From the NCBI RefSeq assembly GCF_000174755.1, contig NZ_ACLQ01000031.1:31222-95221 (forward strand): a DNA stretch of 64,000 bases, written 5' to 3'. The notes beneath the pieces were generated by a model. It did no database searches, was not told the origin of the DNA, and was given only the letters and a program-made list of their open reading frames with translations. The position numbers were made by a program, and so were the translations under genes. Positions 37,387 to 45,654 of this stretch are shown piece by piece (within the stretch, counting starts at the first letter, position 1; each line of letters opens with the position of its first letter). This stretch comes from Capnocytophaga gingivalis ATCC 33624 (GTDB taxonomy: Bacteria > Bacteroidota > Bacteroidia > Flavobacteriales > Flavobacteriaceae).

Positions 37387-40300
37387 TTATAATTTTAATC
37401 CTACACTAAGCGCATAGCTTCTGATAGTAGGCAAGGAAGAGTTCCCCATCCCTTGATTATACATAGCTGTTTCAGGATCCATACCATCCCAAGCCAAGGC
37501 TCCAGTCCAGAGGTTATAGCCAGAAAGGGTGAAGTTCAATCCCTTGATATATCTGGTCTCTGTTAGTGGCACATCATAAGAGAGTGATACACTACGAAGT
37601 TTCAAGAAAGTAGCATCAAATACAGCCTGTGCATCAATTCCTTTATAGAAAGTAGTACCATGCTGTTTAGGACTGATGGCTTTGGTATTCTTCACTCCTG
37701 TAGAAACGATACTTCCATCAGCTTGTTTGTGTCCTACAACCCCATCAAGTACAATCCCTTTTTGTCCATTAGGTCCATTGGGATCTCTTTCACGCATACC
37801 ATTTTCTACTGTTTCACGGATAGTACCGGCATACATACCCAAGGCATAAGGTCCTGCATAATAGCTACCTCCATGAGAGTAGTCAAAAGTAAAGGAAAGG
37901 CTTAAATTACCATAGGTAAGAGTATTGGTAAGACCTGTAGTAAAATCAGGGTTGATATTACCTAACACCTCTTTTTTAGGAGATATGAAATAATTACCTT
38001 CTTCATCCACTAGGCGATTTCCCTTGTCGTCATATACATAATTACCTCCATAGATTTCTCCAAAAGGACGACCTTCTACGGCATATAACTCTACATTTCC
38101 ATAGTATTCCCAAGTGACTTTATAACGAGAAAGCCCAGGAGCTAATTTGAGAAGTTTATTTCTGTTGCGAGAGAGATTCCAGTCCAAAGTCCAGCTAAAC
38201 TTATCTGTCTGAACAGGAGTAGCAGAAAGAGTTATCTCGAAACCACGATTCACCATTTCTCCACTATTTACCTTTTTATAAGTGTAGCCATTGGCAGCAT
38301 CTACAGGCATAGAAAGGATAAGATCTTTGGAGAGAATATCGTAATAAGAGAATCCTAAAGAAAGACGACCATTGAAGAATTGCAAGTCGATACCGGCTTC
38401 TTTAGTTTCTTTGATTTCAGGTCTTAGTTCTGGATTTTTCTTTTCTGTAGGCACTAAATAATATTGAGCTCCCTTGAATGGTTGGTATACAGAAGGATAT
38501 GTTTTGAGTACATAAGCAGAAGCATCATTACCTACTTGAGCCCATCCTGCACGGAGCTTACCATAAGTAAACCAAGAAGGCAAGTTCTTGAAGGAATTAG
38601 AGAATACATAAGAAGCCGTCACTGAAGGATAGAAGATGGAAGTAGAGACTGTAGAGAACCAGTCATTACGCCCTGTTACTTCTACGAAGGCAGTACCTTT
38701 GTATCCAAAAGAAGCCATACCATATACACTATTGGTACGTGTCCATGAAGAATAAGTGACCCCTCTAGGTCTTTCTTTACTATTAGCTGCAGAATAATAG
38801 TTAGGAACGATTAATCCTCCTTGCGTTTCTGCCCCTACATATTCATATTTATTTTGGGCACGAGCAACTCCTATAAATCCTGTAAGAGTAAAGTTTTCTC
38901 CTAAGTCAGGATTGTAGTGCAAACGAGTTTCATAGTTGAAAGAAGAGTTGTCATAGATATATCTTGAATATTGAGAAGTATCATGAGAACCTACTGCGGT
39001 TCTGGATTCAGTAGTAAGAGCATAGATATCTCCATACATTTTACCCACCAAGAAAAGCTTATCTGTGAAGTTATAGGTAAGTCCTATATTACCAAAAAAG
39101 CGATGGCGTTTGTCATTTTGTGTATTTTCGTAGAGCATCCAATAAAGGTTGTCTGCAAAGTTAGGTTTTGGATTTTCCCAACTTGTTCTGTTCCAAGTAC
39201 GTTGTTCTCCAATAGGGGATTTGTAGAATCTTCTCAAATTCTCCATATCCAATTGGCGGTGAGTATATCCATATAACACAGTAGAGAAACCTCCATTATC
39301 ATTGGCATCAGCATAGGTATAGTTAGGATTTTCACGTACAGTGATAGAATAGTTCAACCCTCCTTCTGCTTTTAGTTTTTTAGAAAGCTCTGAAGTAAAG
39401 CTAAAAGCAAGACTGGTACGGCGTAGCTCTGTGGTAGGCACTATCCCTGTAGTTTCGGTATTTCCTAAAGAGAAACGCAAGTTAGTTCCTGAAATAGAAC
39501 GTGTAATAGAAGCTGAGTTATTGATATTCATCCCTGTACGGAAGAACTTATCAATATCATTCTTAGGAGCTTGCCAAGGCACTGGTTTTAGGTAATGCTC
39601 TGGAAGATATTTTTTATCAAAAGCATACCAAGGTAGGTAAGGAGTCCCATCATACTTAGGACCCCAACTTTCGTCTACTTCATATTGAGGAAGATTGTAG
39701 GTAGTTCCATTGATCAGTTGTTGTGTAAAGTCCAAGCTAGAACCACCTCCATATTCGTTCTGTAATTTAGGAGAGATATAAGCTCTATCAAAGGATACAG
39801 AAGAGTTGATATCAATAGCAGTTTTTCCTCCCTTACCAGACTTAGTAGTATAGAGAATTACCCCGTTACCACCACGGCTACCATAGAGAGCAGTAGCTGC
39901 TCCTCCAGTAAGTACCGTTACAGATTCGATATCATCTTTGTTGATTTCACTGGCTGAGTCTCCATATTTGGATCCCATATCTACCATAGGTACCCCATCA
40001 ATTACGATCAGTGGTTGGTTACTACCGGTAACACTTCCCTTACCACGGAGTTCCATTTTGGATCCTTGCATCCCTCCTGAGGAAGTAGCTGTAAGTCCTG
40101 CCGTTTTCCCTTTGAGGTCTTCGCCTCCTTCCAAGGTAGTATCGGTATAACCTGCGGCGTTGGCATCACGCTCTACCCCAAGAGCACCTACTTTTTTGTT
40201 TTCTTCGGTAGCCAAAGGAAGTACAATATCAATTGTGGTTTCTAAACCTACCTTTTTTTGTACATTTTGATACCCCTGAGCAGCAAATTGCAGCGTTTCC

Positions 40301-40494
40301 TCAGCTTGTGCCTCTATGGAATATCCTCCATCGGAGTTAGTAGTTGCAGAGCGACTGGTGCCTATCACAAGTACAGTAGCACCTGTCACAGGTTTCCCTT
40401 TGCTGTCTTTTACACTCCCCTTAATGGTCTGTTGTGCAAAAGCCATTGTTGTAAAAACAAGGGAACACAATAAAAATAGTTTTTTTAAATTCAT
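37387..40494 (-). CDS. SusC/RagA family TonB-linked outer-membrane protein, pair 4
   Basis: A protein of 1035 residues with the usual signal peptide, regulatory-like domain (TIKGSVKDSKGKPVTGATV) and plug. The plug segment is clearly different from pairs 1-3: MQGSKMELRGKGSVTGSNQP replaces the GGNTNVTIRGVGSITG type, and DINKDDIESVTVLTGG follows. An insertion near VVGHKQADGSIVSTGVKNTK enlarges one barrel loop. It ends RSYALSVGLKL. It is the first and most divergent pair of the array in transcription order. Confidence 0.95.
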   Translation of the reverse strand: MNLKKLFLLCSLVFTTMAFAQQTIKGSVKDSKGKPVTGATVLVIGTSRSATTNSDGGYSIEAQAEETLQFAAQGYQNVQKKVGLETTIDIVLPLATEENKKVGALGVERDANAAGYTDTTLEGGEDLKGKTAGLTATSSGGMQGSKMELRGKGSVTGSNQPLIVIDGVPMVDMGSKYGDSASEINKDDIESVTVLTGGAATALYGSRGGNGVILYTTKSGKGGKTAIDINSSVSFDRAYISPKLQNEYGGGSSLDFTQQLINGTTYNLPQYEVDESWGPKYDGTPYLPWYAFDKKYLPEHYLKPVPWQAPKNDIDKFFRTGMNINNSASITRSISGTNLRFSLGNTETTGIVPTTELRRTSLAFSFTSELSKKLKAEGGLNYSITVRENPNYTYADANDNGGFSTVLYGYTHRQLDMENLRRFYKSPIGEQRTWNRTSWENPKPNFADNLYWMLYENTQNDKRHRFFGNIGLTYNFTDKLFLVGKMYGDIYALTTESRTAVGSHDTSQYSRYIYDNSSFNYETRLHYNPDLGENFTLTGFIGVARAQNKYEYVGAETQGGLIVPNYYSAANSKERPRGVTYSSWTRTNSVYGMASFGYKGTAFVEVTGRNDWFSTVSTSIFYPSVTASYVFSNSFKNLPSWFTYGKLRAGWAQVGNDASAYVLKTYPSVYQPFKGAQYYLVPTEKKNPELRPEIKETKEAGIDLQFFNGRLSLGFSYYDILSKDLILSMPVDAANGYTYKKVNSGEMVNRGFEITLSATPVQTDKFSWTLDWNLSRNRNKLLKLAPGLSRYKVTWEYYGNVELYAVEGRPFGEIYGGNYVYDDKGNRLVDEEGNYFISPKKEVLGNINPDFTTGLTNTLTYGNLSLSFTFDYSHGGSYYAGPYALGMYAGTIRETVENGMRERDPNGPNGQKGIVLDGVVGHKQADGSIVSTGVKNTKAISPKQHGTTFYKGIDAQAVFDATFLKLRSVSLSYDVPLTETRYIKGLNFTLSGYNLWTGALAWDGMDPETAMYNQGMGNSSLPTIRSYALSVGLKL

Positions 40495-40522
40495 ATCTCT
40501 TTATGAAATTTGATTAGCGAAC

Positions 40523-40530
40523 CAAAAGTA
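40523..40530 (-). promoter_or_regulatory. Promoter -7 box of SusC pair 4
   Basis: TACTTTTG, 28 bases upstream of the ATG, with an A-run and ACG upstream. A TTG on the minus strand lies 20 bases further (40551-40553), making this the only one of the four with a plausible -33 element. Confidence 0.6.
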
Positions 40531-40801
40531 CGTCTTTTTTTTTAATTGACCAACGAGAAAATAGTATTTTTTCCGCAGAAAATGTGTTAAATTTATGTTT
40601 CCATTCTAAATCATTCAAAACAAAGAAGTTCTATATTTTTAGGAGAAAATATCCGTTATTAGTTCTAAAGAAGGATAAACTACTCTCTTTGTTATAAAAA
40701 TCAACCATTTATAAAAAGAAAGAAGCGATTTTTTTTCTGTTTTTAGACAATAGAATTTTTTTCGAGAAAAGTAAAGAAAGAAGGGAGAGAAGAAACCTTC
40801 G

Positions 40802-40890
40802 CTCGCACCAGCGAGGAGGTATGTGTTGATAAGTTGGTTAATAACTTATCTACTCTTGTGGAAAAACCCATCTTTTTCTACCTACCTTTG
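40802..40890 (+). promoter_or_regulatory. nrdG upstream region: two inverted repeats and a TACCTTTG box
   Basis: CTCGC-ACCA-GCGAG (40802-40815) and GATAAGTT-N7-AACTTATC (40828-40850) are inverted repeats in front of a TACCTTTG box at 40883-40890. The box lies 25 bases before the nrdG ATG. The second repeat could be an operator or an anaerobic regulator site; this is inference. The stretch 40531-40800 is AT-rich with no gene visible. Confidence 0.4.
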
Positions 40891-40915
40891 CCCTACCACA
40901 AAAAAAGACTTGTAT

Positions 40916-41371
40916 ATGATTTATTATTCTGACTTGCAGGTAGTTCTGCAAGAGGTGCCTGGAGAAATCAGCCTATGTGTGAGTGTGACGGGCTGTCCAC
41001 TGCGCTGTAAGGGATGTCATTCACCTTTTCTTTGGAAAAAAGGTACTGGATCTGCTCTGACAGATGAGGTATTTGTTGGAGCTCTTGAGCGCTACAAGAA
41101 CATGCTCTCCTGTGTACTCTTCATGGGAGGAGAATGGGAAGCAGAGGCACTGATCCACAAACTACAAATCGCACGCTCTTACTCCTTACATACTTGCTTA
41201 TACACCGGACTGATAGAGGAGGAAGTGCCCCCCGCTATCAAACAAGAGCTTACTTGGCTCAAAACAGGTCCCTGGATAGCATCCTTAGGAGGACTCTCCT
41301 GCCCTACTACTAACCAACGCTTTATAAAGGTAAGTACTGGAGAAGTGCTTAACAAACTCTTTTATAAGTGA
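40916..41371 (+). CDS. nrdG: Anaerobic ribonucleoside-triphosphate reductase activating protein
   Basis: A radical SAM activase of 151 residues. The CPLRCKGC motif (C27, C31, C34) binds the 4Fe-4S cluster, and MGGEWE follows. It generates the glycyl radical on NrdD using S-adenosylmethionine. An open frame extends upstream to 40823, but the TACCTTTG box at 40883-40890 falls inside that extension, and MIYYSDL matches the usual NrdG N-terminus, so the ATG at 40916 is chosen. nrdD follows 82 bases later on the same strand. Confidence 0.9.
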   Translation: MIYYSDLQVVLQEVPGEISLCVSVTGCPLRCKGCHSPFLWKKGTGSALTDEVFVGALERYKNMLSCVLFMGGEWEAEALIHKLQIARSYSLHTCLYTGLIEEEVPPAIKQELTWLKTGPWIASLGGLSCPTTNQRFIKVSTGEVLNKLFYK

Positions 41372-41453
41372 AGACCCAAGAGCGAAAAATTAAAAATCCA
41401 CTCTCATAATTAAAAACTCAAAAACCCAAAACTTAATTTTATACCATAAATAT

Positions 41454-43235
41454 ATGTCTATGATTCGACTTACACAAAATCAAATTCAACAGAAGATTGA
41501 CTTTATTAGCCAGTATCTGCAAGCGAGTAATGCCGCTACTGCCTCACAGGTAGATGCCAATGCCAATGTCACCAGTAAGAATATTGCTACCATGGAGGCG
41601 GAAATCAACAAGGATATCAATATCCAAATCAATCGAGAACTTGTCCGTCGCAAGATTGAGGAACTTTTCGGAGAGGAACTTTCCCGAGAGTATATTCGCC
41701 AGATAGAAGCGCATGAAATCTATGTACATGATGAGACTTCGCTCAAGCCCTATTGTGTTTCTATCAGTATGTATCCCTTCCTTTTAGATGGACTCATGAA
41801 GCTTGGCGGGGAGAGTCGTGCACCAAAGCACTTGGAAAGCTTCTGTGGAGAGTTCGTCAATTTGGTTTTTGCCATCAGCTCGCAATTTGCTGGAGCCTTG
41901 GCTACGGTAGAATTTCTCTTATACTTTGATCATTTTGCAGCCAAGGACTATGGAGAGAATTACCTGGAGACCCATCCCAAGATGATAGAGAACCACTTGC
42001 AGCATGTAATCTACGCAATCAACCAGCCTGCGGCAGCCAGAGGATATCAGTCTGTCTTTTGGAATATCTCCCTATATGACGAACCTTATTTTGATAGCAT
42101 GTTTGGTGATTTTGTATTCCCAGATATGAGCAAACCTTCGTTTGCCCGCTTATTCAAGTTACAACATTTTTTCCTTAAATGGTTCAATGCCGAGCGCCTC
42201 AAGGCTATACTAACCTTCCCTGTGGTAACAGCAGCTATGCTTACCTCAGAGGGTAAGCCTGTCGATAGTGCCTTTGCCGATATGTGTGCTGAAGAGCTCA
42301 GCGAAGGCAATTCCTTCTTCGTATACCAATCTGAGAGTGCTGATAGCTTGGCCTCCTGCTGTCGCTTACGCAATGAGATTTCCGATCACACCTTCAGCTA
42401 CTCACTCGGGGCAGGTGGAGTCGCAACAGGATCTATCAATGTAATCACACTAAATATGAACCGCCTTGTACAACAAAACCGCAACCTATCAGAAGAAGTA
42501 CGCAAGATACACCGCTACCAAGTGGCTTTCCGCAAACTTATAGAGGAATACAAGGCAGGAGGATTGCTTCCGGTATATGATGCTGGCTTTATCTCCCTTG
42601 ACAAACAATTTCTTACCATTGGAATCAATGGTATGGTGGAAGCCGCTGAGTATCTGGGAATTGCCCCAACCAACAACGAGCAATACAAGAATTTCGTGCG
42701 CCATCACCTGAAAATCATCTATGAAGAGAACCGCAAGGCACGTGAAGTGTATGGATATATGTTCAATACTGAGTTTGTCCCTGCAGAGAACTTGGGAGTG
42801 AAGAATGCCCTATGGGACAAGAAAGACGGACTTTTCTCCCCTCGTGAATGCTACAACTCCTACTTCTATGCTGTAGAAGATACACAGGTGAATGCCTTAG
42901 ACAAAATTATCCTCCATGGCAAGGAGATTATCCAATACTTGGATGGAGGGTCTGCCCTACACTTGAACTTGGAGGAAACGCCCAACAAGGAAGGCTTTCT
43001 CAAGCTGCTCAACGCAACGGCATTGGCAGGTTGTAACTACTTCTGTTTCAACATTCGTATCACAATATGCAACGAATGTAACCATATAGATAAGCGTACA
43101 CTCTTTGAGTGTCCTGAGTGCCACAGCGAGAATGTGGATCACGCTACTCGTGTAATTGGCTACCTAAAGCGTGTGTCCTGCTTTAGCACTGCTCGCCAGA
43201 AGGAACATGCCCTTAGACACTACCATGTACAGTGA
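41454..43235 (+). CDS. nrdD: Anaerobic ribonucleoside-triphosphate reductase without ATP-cone
   Basis: Class III ribonucleotide reductase of 593 residues, making dNTPs without oxygen. It has the ten-stranded barrel core, a C-terminal zinc site with C539, C542, C553 and C556 (CNEC and CPEC), and the glycyl radical loop RVIGYL with Gly569. At about 590 residues it is clearly shorter than the roughly 710-residue enterobacterial enzyme. It starts directly in the region that normally follows the ATP-cone, so it probably belongs to the cone-less NrdD group and must be regulated otherwise. A short tandem repeat follows its stop. Confidence 0.93.
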   Translation: MSMIRLTQNQIQQKIDFISQYLQASNAATASQVDANANVTSKNIATMEAEINKDINIQINRELVRRKIEELFGEELSREYIRQIEAHEIYVHDETSLKPYCVSISMYPFLLDGLMKLGGESRAPKHLESFCGEFVNLVFAISSQFAGALATVEFLLYFDHFAAKDYGENYLETHPKMIENHLQHVIYAINQPAAARGYQSVFWNISLYDEPYFDSMFGDFVFPDMSKPSFARLFKLQHFFLKWFNAERLKAILTFPVVTAAMLTSEGKPVDSAFADMCAEELSEGNSFFVYQSESADSLASCCRLRNEISDHTFSYSLGAGGVATGSINVITLNMNRLVQQNRNLSEEVRKIHRYQVAFRKLIEEYKAGGLLPVYDAGFISLDKQFLTIGINGMVEAAEYLGIAPTNNEQYKNFVRHHLKIIYEENRKAREVYGYMFNTEFVPAENLGVKNALWDKKDGLFSPRECYNSYFYAVEDTQVNALDKIILHGKEIIQYLDGGSALHLNLEETPNKEGFLKLLNATALAGCNYFCFNIRITICNECNHIDKRTLFECPECHSENVDHATRVIGYLKRVSCFSTARQKEHALRHYHVQ

Positions 43236-43264
43236 GCAGTGAACAGTAAGCAGTGAACGGTGGC
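43235..43264. repeat. Short tandem repeat after nrdD
   Basis: Two near-identical 15-base units of the type GAGCAGTGAACAGTA / AGCAGTGAACGGTGG start at the last base of the nrdD stop codon. It is a simple intergenic repeat without obvious coding role. Confidence 0.5.
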
Positions 43265-43286
43265 GGTGAATTTTTTATGAGAAAAA

Positions 43287-43317
43287 TTTGTCAGATAGAA
43301 AAAAAGGCGTATCTTTG
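43287..43317 (+). promoter_or_regulatory. Promoter of rplS (TTTG-N19-TATCTTTG)
   Basis: TTTG at 43287-43290 and TATCTTTG at 43310-43317 are exactly 19 bases apart, a textbook Bacteroidota housekeeping promoter. It lies inside the upstream extension of the rplS open frame, so the coding start must be further downstream. Confidence 0.75.
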
Positions 43318-43319
43318 CA

Positions 43320-43389
43320 CCCGCTAAGTAACCTCTGGCGAAGGACGTGTATGTTGCTTAGGATTCACTTAATTAATTTTATATTTTTT
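43320..43389 (+). promoter_or_regulatory. Candidate ribosomal protein L19 leader
   Basis: The untranslated leader of about 65-70 bases between promoter and rplS holds paired arms around CGCTAAG ... CTTAGG with an inner purine-rich segment (CTCTGGCGAAGGACG). Structured leaders in front of rplS have been described for Flavobacteria as candidate L19-binding autoregulatory RNAs. I place it here from position and pairing only. No covariance search was possible. Confidence 0.4.
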
Positions 43390-43740
43390 ATGGAGTCTTT
43401 ATTAAAGTACGTACAAGACAATCTCATTGCTAAAAAAGATTTTCCTGATTTTTCCACAGGGGACACAATCACAGTGTACTATGAGATCAAGGAAGGTGAA
43501 AAATCACGTGTTCAGTTCTTCAGAGGTGTGGTAATCCAACGCCGTGGTACAGGAGCTACTGAGACATTTACTATTCGTAAAATGTCTGGAGAAGTAGGGG
43601 TAGAACGTATCTTCCCTATCAATATGCCTGCTATCCAAAAAATTGAAGTGAACAAACGTGGGAAAGTACGTCGCGCTCGTATCTTCTATTACCGTGAATT
43701 GCGTGGTAAGAAAGCACGTATCAAAGAAATACGAAAATAA
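43390..43740 (+). CDS. rplS: 50S ribosomal protein L19
   Basis: A 116-residue large-subunit protein at the 30S-50S interface. Recognisable L19 motifs are FRGVVIQRRGTGATETFTIRKMS, GVERIFPI and KVRRARIFYYREL. The ATG at 43390 is used because the longer in-frame extension would include the promoter. It is expressed alone: the usual trmD/rpsP neighbours are absent and a terminator follows. Confidence 0.96.
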   Translation: MESLLKYVQDNLIAKKDFPDFSTGDTITVYYEIKEGEKSRVQFFRGVVIQRRGTGATETFTIRKMSGEVGVERIFPINMPAIQKIEVNKRGKVRRARIFYYRELRGKKARIKEIRK

Positions 43741-43764
43741 TATTTTTATTGTATTCAAAAACAG

Positions 43765-43794
43765 AAAAAGGTTGTCTCTTGACAGCCTTTTTTT
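43765..43794 (+). terminator. Terminator of rplS
   Basis: Stem AAAAAGGTTGTC / GACAGCCTTTTT (one G-T pair) with a 4-base loop and following T-run, 24 bases after the rplS stop. Confidence 0.85.
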
Positions 43795-43829
43795 GTAATA
43801 CTAAAGACTTTCCTTATTATTCCTGACTC

Positions 43830-44882
43830 ATGAGTAAGATTTTTATCAATGGGCTCTCGTGTATCTCCCCACAGCCTACATTTGCAGAGGAATTTCCTAT
43901 GACTCTCTTAGACCATAGCTTAGAGAATGTTCTCTGTGCTATAGAGCCCTCATACAAAGAATACATCTCTCCGGCAGCCAGCAGAAGGATGGCCAAAGGG
44001 GTAAAAATGGGTACTGCTACAGCTATGACAGCCCTAAAGCAGGCAGGTATTTCGCTACCTGATGCCATCGTGGTAGGTACCGGTCTGGGATGTATACAGG
44101 ATTCCGAGAAATTCCTCAAGGGAATTTTGGACAACCAAGAGCAGCACCTCACCCCTACCTCCTTTATCCAGTCCACTCATAATACTGTAGCTGGGCAAAT
44201 CGCCCTAAACCTACAGTGCAAAGGGCTGAACTTCTCCTATGTAAATGGTGCTGTTTCCTTTGAGAGTGCCCTATTGGAAAGCATACTCCTAATACAGGCA
44301 GAAGGTCTACACCATATATTGGTCGGCGCTGTGGACGAACACGCACCCCACACCATCTACCTATATGAACTCTCAGGAGCCATCAAGAGCAAAGAAGCCC
44401 TACAACAGCCCTCCCCTACTTCAGGGATTCGTATGGGAGAAGGAGCTACCTTCTTTGTCCTGAGTGATACCTTTGGCGAAGAAACCCTCGCCGAATTGGT
44501 CGATGTTACTTTCTGTAACCAATTAGAGAACAATAGTATAGAGCACTTCACACACACATTCCTCTCCCGAGAAGGGCTTGAGTTCTCGGATATAGATCTG
44601 ATTGTTTCTGGTAGGAATGAAAACCAAGATGACACCCCCTATTTTGAAAACTTCGAGCGCTTGTTTCCCAATGCTACCACACTGATATACAAACACCTAA
44701 CAGGAGAATTCTTCACCGCCTCCGCTATAGGAACCTGGCTGGGATGTCAGGCACTTCAAGGAAAAGAAATCCCCAAAGCCTTTTTCCTTAGAAAGAACTT
44801 AGACAAGCCTTTGCAATATGTATTACTATACAACCAATACTTAGGAAGAGAACACAGTTTAGTATTGTTAAGAAAAAAATAA
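43830..44882 (+). CDS. Beta-ketoacyl-synthase-like protein without the catalytic Cys
   Basis: A 350-residue protein of thiolase-like fold. VVGTGLGCIQD, PTSFIQSTHNTVAGQIAL and a C-terminal GEGATFF / DLIVSGRN pattern resemble the ketoacyl synthases of aryl-polyene and flexirubin pathways. Where active enzymes have a TACAS-type nucleophile this protein reads YVNGAVSFESAL (about residues 137-148), and no Cys lies there. This is typical of non-catalytic chain-length-factor-like partners. A FabG of similar pathway type lies 3 kb downstream on the other strand (47971-48705). The pathway assignment is inference. Confidence 0.75.
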   Translation: MSKIFINGLSCISPQPTFAEEFPMTLLDHSLENVLCAIEPSYKEYISPAASRRMAKGVKMGTATAMTALKQAGISLPDAIVVGTGLGCIQDSEKFLKGILDNQEQHLTPTSFIQSTHNTVAGQIALNLQCKGLNFSYVNGAVSFESALLESILLIQAEGLHHILVGAVDEHAPHTIYLYELSGAIKSKEALQQPSPTSGIRMGEGATFFVLSDTFGEETLAELVDVTFCNQLENNSIEHFTHTFLSREGLEFSDIDLIVSGRNENQDDTPYFENFERLFPNATTLIYKHLTGEFFTASAIGTWLGCQALQGKEIPKAFFLRKNLDKPLQYVLLYNQYLGREHSLVLLRKK

Positions 44883-44905
44883 CATCTTTCTTACTATTAA
44901 ACTTG

Positions 44906-44935
44906 TTGTTGGTATTATTTTTTTTCATACTTTTG
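44906..44935 (+). promoter_or_regulatory. Promoter of sod (TTG-N19-TACTTTTG)
   Basis: TTG at 44906-44908 and TACTTTTG at 44928-44935 are separated by 19 bases. The ATG at 44961 follows after 25 bases. Confidence 0.65.
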
Positions 44936-44960
44936 TCCTTTATTACTAAAAATAAATTTT

Positions 44961-45566
44961 ATGTCATTTACATTACCCCAACTTCCTTACGCTTATGAAG
45001 CACTTGAGCCTTCAATAGATGCGCGTACTATGGAAATTCACTACACCAAGCACCACAAAGCCTATACTGATAATCTGAATAATGCCATTGCAGGAACCCC
45101 TTTAGAAGGAAAAAGCATTGAGGATATTCTCCTACATTTGGACACAGAAAACAAAGCTGTTCGCAACAATGGTGGAGGATACTACAACCACAATTTGTTC
45201 TGGGAAATTCTTACTCCTAAGAAAGGAACTGCCCCAAGTGAAGAGCTGGCTAAGGCCATAGATGAGGCTTTTGGTTCTTTTGAGGCTTTCAAAACAGCCT
45301 TTTCCAAAGCTGCTGCTACCCAATTTGGTTCTGGATGGGCTTGGCTTACTGTACAAAAAGGAGGAAAGGTAGCAGTATTGTCCACTGCAAACCAAGACAA
45401 TCCGCTAATGCCTCATGTAGGTGGTGGTACTCCCATCTTAGGATTGGATGTATGGGAACATGCTTATTACCTAAACTACCAAAATCGCCGTGCTGACTAT
45501 ATAGAAGCCTTTTTTGCTATTATCAACTGGGAAAAAGTTAGCCAACTATACCACCAACATGCATAG
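44961..45566 (+). CDS. sod: Fe/Mn superoxide dismutase
   Basis: A cytoplasmic enzyme of 201 residues that converts superoxide to peroxide and oxygen. Metal ligands sit in the family motifs: [12 protein letters not shown] (His27-type and nearby His), NHNLFWEIL, and [18 protein letters not shown] with the Asp and His ligands. GSGWAWL and the NQDNPLM loop are present. Fe versus Mn preference cannot be decided safely from sequence. It is a single gene with its own promoter. Confidence 0.95.
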   Translation: MSFTLPQLPYAYEALEPSIDARTMEIHYTKHHKAYTDNLNNAIAGTPLEGKSIEDILLHLDTENKAVRNNGGGYYNHNLFWEILTPKKGTAPSEELAKAIDEAFGSFEAFKTAFSKAAATQFGSGWAWLTVQKGGKVAVLSTANQDNPLMPHVGGGTPILGLDVWEHAYYLNYQNRRADYIEAFFAIINWEKVSQLYHQHA

Positions 45567-45654
45567 TTTTTATTATTTTTTCTTTAAATAGAAAAAATTG
45601 GCACAATTATTGATTGTATCTATAACAAATAGAAACTTTTAAAAGAAATCACCC

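Noticed and set aside
20594..40530. Site-specific invertible (shufflon-like) SusC locus
   Set aside because: All pairs have the same orientation, full-length frames and own promoters, and no recombinase gene or inverted sites are visible.
40823..40915. Upstream extension of nrdG
   Set aside because: It includes the TACCTTTG promoter box and has hydrophobic nonsense composition; the ATG at 40916 fits the family N-terminus.
43288..43389. Upstream extension of rplS
   Set aside because: It contains the TATCTTTG box; L19 begins at MESLLKYVQDN.
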